From assembly GCA_040255585.1 (NCBI GenBank), contig JBDZVI010000049.1, positions 1-23,443 on the forward strand: a stretch of 23,443 nt of DNA. Reading direction: 5' to 3'. Positions within the stretch are counted from its first letter, which is position 1; every line of letters begins with the position of its first letter. Made by a program: the position numbers and the translations under genes. The stretch comes from JAAYYF01 sp040255585 (GTDB taxonomy: Bacteria; Deinococcota; Deinococci; Deinococcales; Trueperaceae). Below, one piece after another: positions 19,726 through 23,443 of the stretch. The notes under the pieces are model-generated. The model had not been told where the DNA came from, searched no databases, and saw nothing but the letters and a program-made list of their open reading frames with translations.

Positions 19726-21407
19726 GTCACTCCACGCGCCCACACGGGACGAAGCGCCCCGTGCAGCGCCGACGGCCAACTGCGCGCCTGTCTGGCACCT
19801 GACGCCTGCCCGCGCCAGTGCTCGATCGCTTCGACGAACCATGGCGGCAGCCGCCGGTACTGGCGCCGGAGGAAGCTGGGGAAGTCGGCGTCGAGCAGAT
19901 AGGTGACGGCCCGGTCCTCCTCGCTCCTGACGCTCCGCCCGTACGCCTGCACGACACTGAGCGTGGTGCGCCAGTCGTACCAGTCGCGGTCGCGCTCCAT
20001 GCGCGCGGCCACTTGTCTGTCGCCCAGGTAGGGGTACGGCACCTTGCAGAGCACTTGCCAGCGTGAGAGGTCCTCGGCAAGGTCGATGCCCTCGGTCATG
20101 CTGGGCGTGAGCAGGATGGTCGGTTCGGAGGCGGCCAGGTGCTGCGCCAGGGCGGCCTCCCGGCCGCTCGCGCCCTCGTGGGTGATGACGCGCCACCGGA
20201 CCTCGGGATCGAGGTTCTTGGCCAAGTAGCTCGCGATCTTGTAGGAGTGGGCGTGCACGACGCCTTTCTCGTCTTCGTGGCGAAGCGCCAGCTCGTTGAC
20301 GGCCTTGGCGAGCAGGGGTAGGTCGCGGTCCTGGTAGTGGCGGGTGAGGCGCGCGACGGGCCATACCACGATGGGGCGGTTCTCGGGCGGGAAGGTGGAC
20401 GGCACGGCGATGACCTCAGCCTCCTCCGGTTCGATGCCGAGGCTACGCAGGAAGGTCGGGGCATCGAGGATGGTGGCCGAGAGCATCAGGACCTTGTCCG
20501 CGTAGCCGAACAGGAAGTCGTTGGCCAGCGCCGCGACCTCGACAGGTTTGAAAACGATGCTGGCGCCGTCGCGGCCGCTGTTCCTCTCCACCACCCACTC
20601 GACCTCGCCCGACTCGTGACTGTTGAGGAGGAGCTCGATGCGGCCGGCTTGGCCGTCCAGCCACTGCTTCGTCCTGAGGTGTTGCAGCATGGCCTCCTCG
20701 CCTGCCTCGCTCCTGACAAGCAGTTCGACGGCCCTGGCACGGTCGCGCAGTTCGGGCAGAAGCAGCTCGGCGAACTCGAAGGCAAGCTCGTCACCCAAGT
20801 CCGGTGGCAGAGAGCGTTGGAGGCCGGCGCGCATGAGCGCTGCCTCGCCAAGCACCACCTGGACGAAGTTCATCAGGGCGCCCTCGACGTTGTGGGCCTC
20901 GTCGAGGATCAGGAGCTCGCGGGGGGCGAAGCCGCCGGCGTAGTTGAGCTCCGCCAGAAAGTACGCGTAGTTGAGCGTAGCGACGTTCGCCTGCATGGCG
21001 ATGTCCTTCGCCGTGAAGTACGGGCAGTCGTCGCACTGGGGATAGCGCCTGCCCGCGATGCAAGGAGCCGCCGCGGCATGGGTGGGTGCCACGAGGCAGT
21101 CGTAGTTGGCTCGCCCCTTGAGGAGGGCGAGGTCAGGGAAGTCGCGCACGTACTGGTCCTGCAGGACCTTCTGGTTGGTGAGCACGAACGCCGAGCTCGC
21201 CTCGCGCGCGAGCGTTACCGCGACGGCGCTCTTGCCCGCCCCGGTGGGCGCCTCGATGACCACGAAGCGCTTACCGGCGGCGAAGGCCGCGCGCGCCTGC
21301 TCGAGCGCCTCGCCTTGCCCGGGCCGGAAGCGCGGGAACGGGAAGCTGGCCGGCGGCTGGTCCGCGCCGCCGTGATCGGCTCCGATGCGGCGCTTGACCA
21401 GGGGCAT
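19572..21407 (-). CDS. DinG/XPD-type superfamily 2 DNA helicase
   Basis: A 611-residue ATP-dependent 5'-3' helicase of the DinG/XPD group, likely in DNA repair or R-loop removal. Walker A is PTGAGKS with Lys59; the DEAH box is at 169-172. Between them Cys104, Cys116, Cys125 and Cys128 have the spacing of the 4Fe-4S cluster of this family. Motif V is TPSMTEGIDL and motif VI QAYGRSVRSEEDRA. Family similarity as I recognise it ends near PWFVEAIEHWRG; the remaining ~75 residues are basic and unfamiliar, and the last ~50 codons are antisense to the lrp gene. The start is ATG 21407, 5 bases after an extended -10. The long tail may be real or may reflect a lost stop or frameshift near 19730-19800. 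Confidence 0.88.
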   Translation of the reverse strand: MPLVKRRIGADHGGADQPPASFPFPRFRPGQGEALEQARAAFAAGKRFVVIEAPTGAGKSAVAVTLAREASSAFVLTNQKVLQDQYVRDFPDLALLKGRANYDCLVAPTHAAAAPCIAGRRYPQCDDCPYFTAKDIAMQANVATLNYAYFLAELNYAGGFAPRELLILDEAHNVEGALMNFVQVVLGEAALMRAGLQRSLPPDLGDELAFEFAELLLPELRDRARAVELLVRSEAGEEAMLQHLRTKQWLDGQAGRIELLLNSHESGEVEWVVERNSGRDGASIVFKPVEVAALANDFLFGYADKVLMLSATILDAPTFLRSLGIEPEEAEVIAVPSTFPPENRPIVVWPVARLTRHYQDRDLPLLAKAVNELALRHEDEKGVVHAHSYKIASYLAKNLDPEVRWRVITHEGASGREAALAQHLAASEPTILLTPSMTEGIDLAEDLSRWQVLCKVPYPYLGDRQVAARMERDRDWYDWRTTLSVVQAYGRSVRSEEDRAVTYLLDADFPSFLRRQYRRLPPWFVEAIEHWRGQASGARQARSWPSALHGALRPVWARGVTQPNGRLVGRSRLVRRTMVVSVRSTPSVVNRRSRKASRATVEARRTFAMNE

Positions 21408-21412
21408 GGGTC

Positions 21413-21421
21413 AAGCTATCA
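21413..21421 (-). promoter_or_regulatory. Extended -10 of the helicase gene, near-leaderless
   Basis: On the minus strand TGATAGCTT (TGn-TAnnnT) ends 5 bases before ATG 21407. No Shine-Dalgarno is present. This is the same extended -10 form as for the Lrp regulator. Confidence 0.4.
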
Positions 21422-21501
21422 CGCGCTCGCGCGGCGGCTCGGCGTCAGGTAGGCGGAAGCCGTGTCGCACATCCCAGTTCATGGCCGGCTCTCGGTAAGG
21501 C

Positions 21502-21520
21502 CCGGATCCAGGGCATCCGG
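21502..21520. other. Small inverted repeat upstream of the helicase
   Basis: CCGGAT-ccagggc-ATCCGG, a perfect 6-bp stem with a 7-base loop, in the 227-base space between the helicase and tRNA-Leu. A further 10-bp palindrome GAGTCGACTC lies at 21563-21572. Neither has an assigned role, and I see no gene here. Confidence 0.3.
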
Positions 21521-21581
21521 CGGACGCGGTTGGGGCCGGAGGAAGGCCCACCGACCGCCGCGGAGTCGACTCGGTGAACGA

Positions 21582-21614
21582 AGTCGGGACCGACTAGTTT
21601 CGTCGGTCCCGACT
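21582..21614 (-). terminator. Strong hairpin downstream of tRNA-Leu
   Basis: A perfect 13-bp inverted repeat (AGTCGGGACCGAC and its complement) with a 7-base loop, 20 bases past the encoded CCA. In transcript orientation it is followed by TTCGTT, a weak T-tract. A rho-independent terminator of the tRNA is the simplest reading. Confidence 0.65.
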
Positions 21615-21634
21615 AACGGCTTGCCGTCATCTCA

Positions 21635-21721
21635 TGGTGCCGAGGAGGGGACTTGAACCCCTACAGCCTTGCGGCCACCAGCCCCTCAAGCTGGCGCGTC
21701 TACCTATTCCGCCACCTCGGC
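21635..21721 (-). tRNA. tRNA-Leu (anticodon GAG), CCA encoded
   Basis: On the minus strand the acceptor GCCGAGG pairs with CCTCGGC, followed by discriminator A and an encoded CCA (21635-21637). The anticodon stem CCAGC/GCTGG closes the loop TTGAGGG, giving anticodon GAG, which reads CTC and CTT. A long variable arm (GCC-gcaa-GGC) is the class II hallmark of tRNA-Leu, and the T-arm is AGGGG-TTCAAGT-CCCCT. All stems are intact. Confidence 0.97.
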
Positions 21722-21766
21722 AAGGGTGCCGTGAACGCGTGCAACACCGTCCACAAGGCGAAAATC

Positions 21767-21796
21767 ATGATATCGCCCACAGAGGCGGGGCGTCAA
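21767..21796 (-). promoter_or_regulatory. Promoter of tRNA-Leu
   Basis: Minus-strand TTGACG (-35, 21791-21796) and TATCAT (-10, 21767-21772) with an 18-base spacer. The predicted start is ~38 bases before the mature tRNA 5' end. The -35 overlaps the last codons of the transglutaminase-like gene. Confidence 0.7.
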
Positions 21797-22677
21797 GCGC
21801 GCAGTGTGACCTCGACCGGCGGCACGGGAGCGTACGGACGGAAGCTCAACACGGTCGCCGGGACACGGAAGGCGTCCATGGAGTAGAACCGCCGCCGCTC
21901 TTCGAGCGACTCGGCGGCGGCTACGCGGTCCAGAAGCGTCGCTCCGGCGGCGTTGACCTCTTCAGCATCTATGCCCCAGACGTCCCAGAGCACCATCTCA
22001 TGGCGGTTCAGCGCCGCCAGGTCCTGCACCACGTTGTGCCAGAGGTACGGGATCGCTCGCAGGTTGGGTTCAGGGATCTCCGGAGCGACGACGAACGCCT
22101 CGGCGCGCAGCTCGCCGGCCCGGACCAGCCGCCAGGCGTCCGGCCCCGGCAGGAAGATGTCTCGCGACAGGTCGGTAGGGTTCACAGGCTGCCCGCAAGC
22201 CATCACCCACGGGCCGCGCAGCTCGGCGTCGACCAGGCGCCACCGCCGCTGGTCCTCGTCCCAGACCTCGGCCACCGTGTGATCGATCCACCAGTCAGCG
22301 GCGAAGTAGCTGGCGAACCCTACGCGGCTGCGCGCAGCGTAGCCATGGTGCCTGGCCAGCGACACCAGCAGTAGCGCCCAATCGCGGCAGCATCCGACCA
22401 TGCGCTCATGCGGGAGCCGAACTGCCCCTGGCTCGATCGGCTTGTGGGAGGCGATGCAGGCCAGCATGTCCTCGGCATAGCGCAGGTTCACCTCCTCGAT
22501 GCGCGCTTCGGCGATACCGTTCTCGGCGAACGGACCGTCACCCCGGTAGTGGAACACCAGCGGCAGGACCGCGGCCGCCATGTCCTCGATCGTGGGGTTC
22601 ACAGCGTCCCATACGGCTGCGAACCGGCCGGGGTCCGTCATGGCCGAGTGCTCACGGTAGAAGTCGAGCTCATTCAT
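21793..22677 (-). CDS. Transglutaminase-like cysteine protein
   Basis: A 294-residue protein with a transglutaminase-like (papain-fold) core. The Cys-His-Asp triad appears to be Cys97 in GCCRDWALLL, His133 in WIDHTVAEVWD and Asp150 in RLVDAEL, which match the family pattern C-R-D-[FW]-A, H-x-W/A-E-V and D. No signal peptide or membrane segment, so cytoplasmic. Bacterial members include proteases and peptide N-glycanase-like enzymes; the substrate here is unknown. The C-terminal half (about 180-294) is unfamiliar. ATG 22677 overlaps the GNAT stop by 8 bases, with no clear Shine-Dalgarno, so it is translated by coupling to the acetyltransferase. Confidence 0.8.
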   Translation of the reverse strand: MNELDFYREHSAMTDPGRFAAVWDAVNPTIEDMAAAVLPLVFHYRGDGPFAENGIAEARIEEVNLRYAEDMLACIASHKPIEPGAVRLPHERMVGCCRDWALLLVSLARHHGYAARSRVGFASYFAADWWIDHTVAEVWDEDQRRWRLVDAELRGPWVMACGQPVNPTDLSRDIFLPGPDAWRLVRAGELRAEAFVVAPEIPEPNLRAIPYLWHNVVQDLAALNRHEMVLWDVWGIDAEEVNAAGATLLDRVAAAESLEERRRFYSMDAFRVPATVLSFRPYAPVPPVEVTLRA

Positions 22678-23248
22678 GGTTCGAGTGTGGGATCCGCGCC
22701 CCTCGCATCGTCAAGAGGTCTCGCCAACCGAAGGCCGCCTCGAGGTACGAGCCGTCACCCAGGACGAGGCCCTTCCGGCCTACCGGCTCGCCGCCGAGGT
22801 GAGCATAGAAGCCCGCTGTTGGATTGCCCTCCAGCACCCAGAGCCGCAACGACCGGAACCCTACCGCCACGGCCTCCTCACAGGCGCGCAAGAAGAGTTC
22901 CCTGCCGATGCCGCGACCGTGGTACTCGGCCAGCAAGTAGATGGTGTAGAGCTCGGCGTCGAAGCCGGACTCGGGCTCGCGCTCGGGTCCGCAAGACGCG
23001 AAGCCGACGACGCCACAGCCCTCGAGGGTGGCGACGACGACACGGTTGAGGTCGCCGGGCGCGCCGGATGCCGCTATCTGAGCCGCCCACTGGGCCTCCC
23101 GCCGCTCGACCGACAGGTTCGCCAGCAGGTCGTCCGGCAACAGCCCGGCGTAGGTCTCTCGCCACGTCGCCACGTGCACACGGGCGATGGCGGGCGCGTC
23201 CGCCGGGCTGGCCCGTCGTATCTCGATCACGGCAGTGGTCTCCGTCAT
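22670..23248 (-). CDS. GNAT-family N-acetyltransferase
   Basis: A 192-residue acetyl-CoA-dependent acyltransferase. It starts IRRASPADAPAIARVHVATWRETY, the usual first strand and helix of GNAT proteins, and has the acetyl-CoA pyrophosphate loop EYHGRGIGREL (motif A, R/Q-x-x-G-x-G/A) followed by LRLWVLEGNPTAGFYAHLG (motif B), a common signature of RimI-like or small-molecule acetyltransferases. The acceptor is unknown. Starts at ATG 23248. The next gene begins before its stop, making a two-gene operon. A TAGGCT hexamer lies 9 bases before the ATG (listed separately), and GGTGGG just before the start could be a weak ribosome site. Confidence 0.9.
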   Translation of the reverse strand: MTETTAVIEIRRASPADAPAIARVHVATWRETYAGLLPDDLLANLSVERREAQWAAQIAASGAPGDLNRVVVATLEGCGVVGFASCGPEREPESGFDAELYTIYLLAEYHGRGIGRELFLRACEEAVAVGFRSLRLWVLEGNPTAGFYAHLGGEPVGRKGLVLGDGSYLEAAFGWRDLLTMRGARIPHSNHE

Positions 23249-23257
23249 ACGCCCACC

Positions 23258-23263
23258 AGCCTA
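23258..23263 (-). promoter_or_regulatory. Possible -10 of the GNAT gene
   Basis: Minus-strand TAGGCT ends 9 bases before ATG 23248, another TAnnnT close to a start codon. No -35 or TG extension is visible. Confidence 0.25.
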
Positions 23264-23333
23264 TGCGGGCCGGCCTTCGCGAGTGGCTCAGGTGTCATGG
23301 CGGTCGCTGGTCCGATCACTCCGGTCACTACTA

Positions 23334-23344
23334 GGGTCTGTTCA
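23334..23344. mobile_element. Possible insertion-sequence end
   Basis: GGGTCTGTTCA, preceded by CTAG overlapping its first G, resembles the terminal inverted repeats of several DDE insertion sequences, and CTAG is a known target of IS5-type elements. Only one end lies in the window, so the call is tentative. Confidence 0.25.
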
Positions 23345-23361
23345 CTCTTGACGGCACGGCG

Positions 23362-23443
23362 TCAGAAGTCGTGCACGACCGAGACACCATCAAGGACGAA
23401 CCACCAGCCTCCTCCCACACGATGACCGAACACGACAAGACGC
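23362..23443 (-). CDS. Possible C-terminal fragment of an unidentified protein, cut by window edge
   Basis: On the minus strand a frame open from the window edge runs 26 codons to TGA at 23362-23364. The residues include a GHRVGGGWWFVLDG stretch and end VVHDF. Third-position GC is lower than in neighbouring genes. It ends ~18 bases before the IS-like terminus, as a transposase gene would, but the fragment is too short to recognise. The opposite strand is also open here (with an ATG at 23421 lacking a ribosome site), so even the strand is uncertain. Confidence 0.3.
   Translation of the reverse strand, partial: RLVVFGHRVGGGWWFVLDGVSVVHDF

Noticed and set aside
21462..21656. 64-codon plus-strand frame upstream of the tRNA
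   Set aside because: Runs into the tRNA gene, Arg/Gly-rich, with no ribosome site.
22676..23425. 249-codon plus-strand frame opposite GNAT
   Set aside because: Antisense shadow; the GNAT signature is clear on the minus strand.

Overview
The window is high-GC bacterial DNA, almost fully coding, with GTG starts common and very short intergenic spaces. Several features point to Deinococcota, possibly a Trueperaceae-like lineage. Lon has a HAIR-type HspR operator upstream. Many genes carry a -10-like TAnnnT hexamer immediately before the start codon, which is the leaderless-mRNA arrangement well known from Deinococcus. An ExbB/ExbD pair implies a diderm envelope, and the gene set is typical housekeeping for that phylum. 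The taxonomic call is inference; no rRNA or clear marker gene is present.

Layout: 1-5.3 kb holds the 3' end of a large FAD/Fe-S oxidoreductase, converging on argS, then a divergent regulatory region and lon. 5.4-7.3 kb holds tpiA and a translationally coupled M24 aminopeptidase, converging on a phosphohexomutase (7.4-8.8 kb). At 8.9-9.1 kb a 100-N scaffold gap is flanked by two identical 55-nt copies, almost certainly an unresolved contig overlap. 9.1-12.4 kb holds argB, an unannotated 58-residue protein with a strong ribosome binding site, a secreted four-LysM M23 peptidase and a calcineurin-like phosphatase.

12.4-15.6 kb is the most unusual part. It is a minus-strand operon of exbB, exbD and a 684-residue protein with a TonB-type membrane anchor (including the Ser-x3-His of the TonB SHLS motif), a long Pro/Ala periplasmic stretch with seven exact 15-residue repeats, and a DUF3048 domain where a TonB C-terminal domain would normally be. 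This looks like a motor-driven envelope system with an undescribed output domain.

15.7-19.2 kb holds a ymdB-ppc pair (cyclic-nucleotide phosphodiesterase family and PEP carboxylase) joined by a 4-nt overlap. An Lrp/AsnC regulator is divergent from it. Next comes a DinG/XPD-type helicase whose last ~50 codons run antisense into the regulator. 21.6-23.2 kb holds tRNA-Leu(GAG) with a strong promoter and hairpin, then a coupled GNAT acetyltransferase/transglutaminase-like pair. The last ~110 bases look like the edge of an insertion element or another gene cut by the window.

The genes mostly serve central carbon metabolism (tpiA, ppc, phosphohexomutase), protein synthesis and turnover (argS, tRNA-Leu, lon, peptidase), envelope maintenance (M23 peptidase, Exb system) and genome maintenance (helicase).
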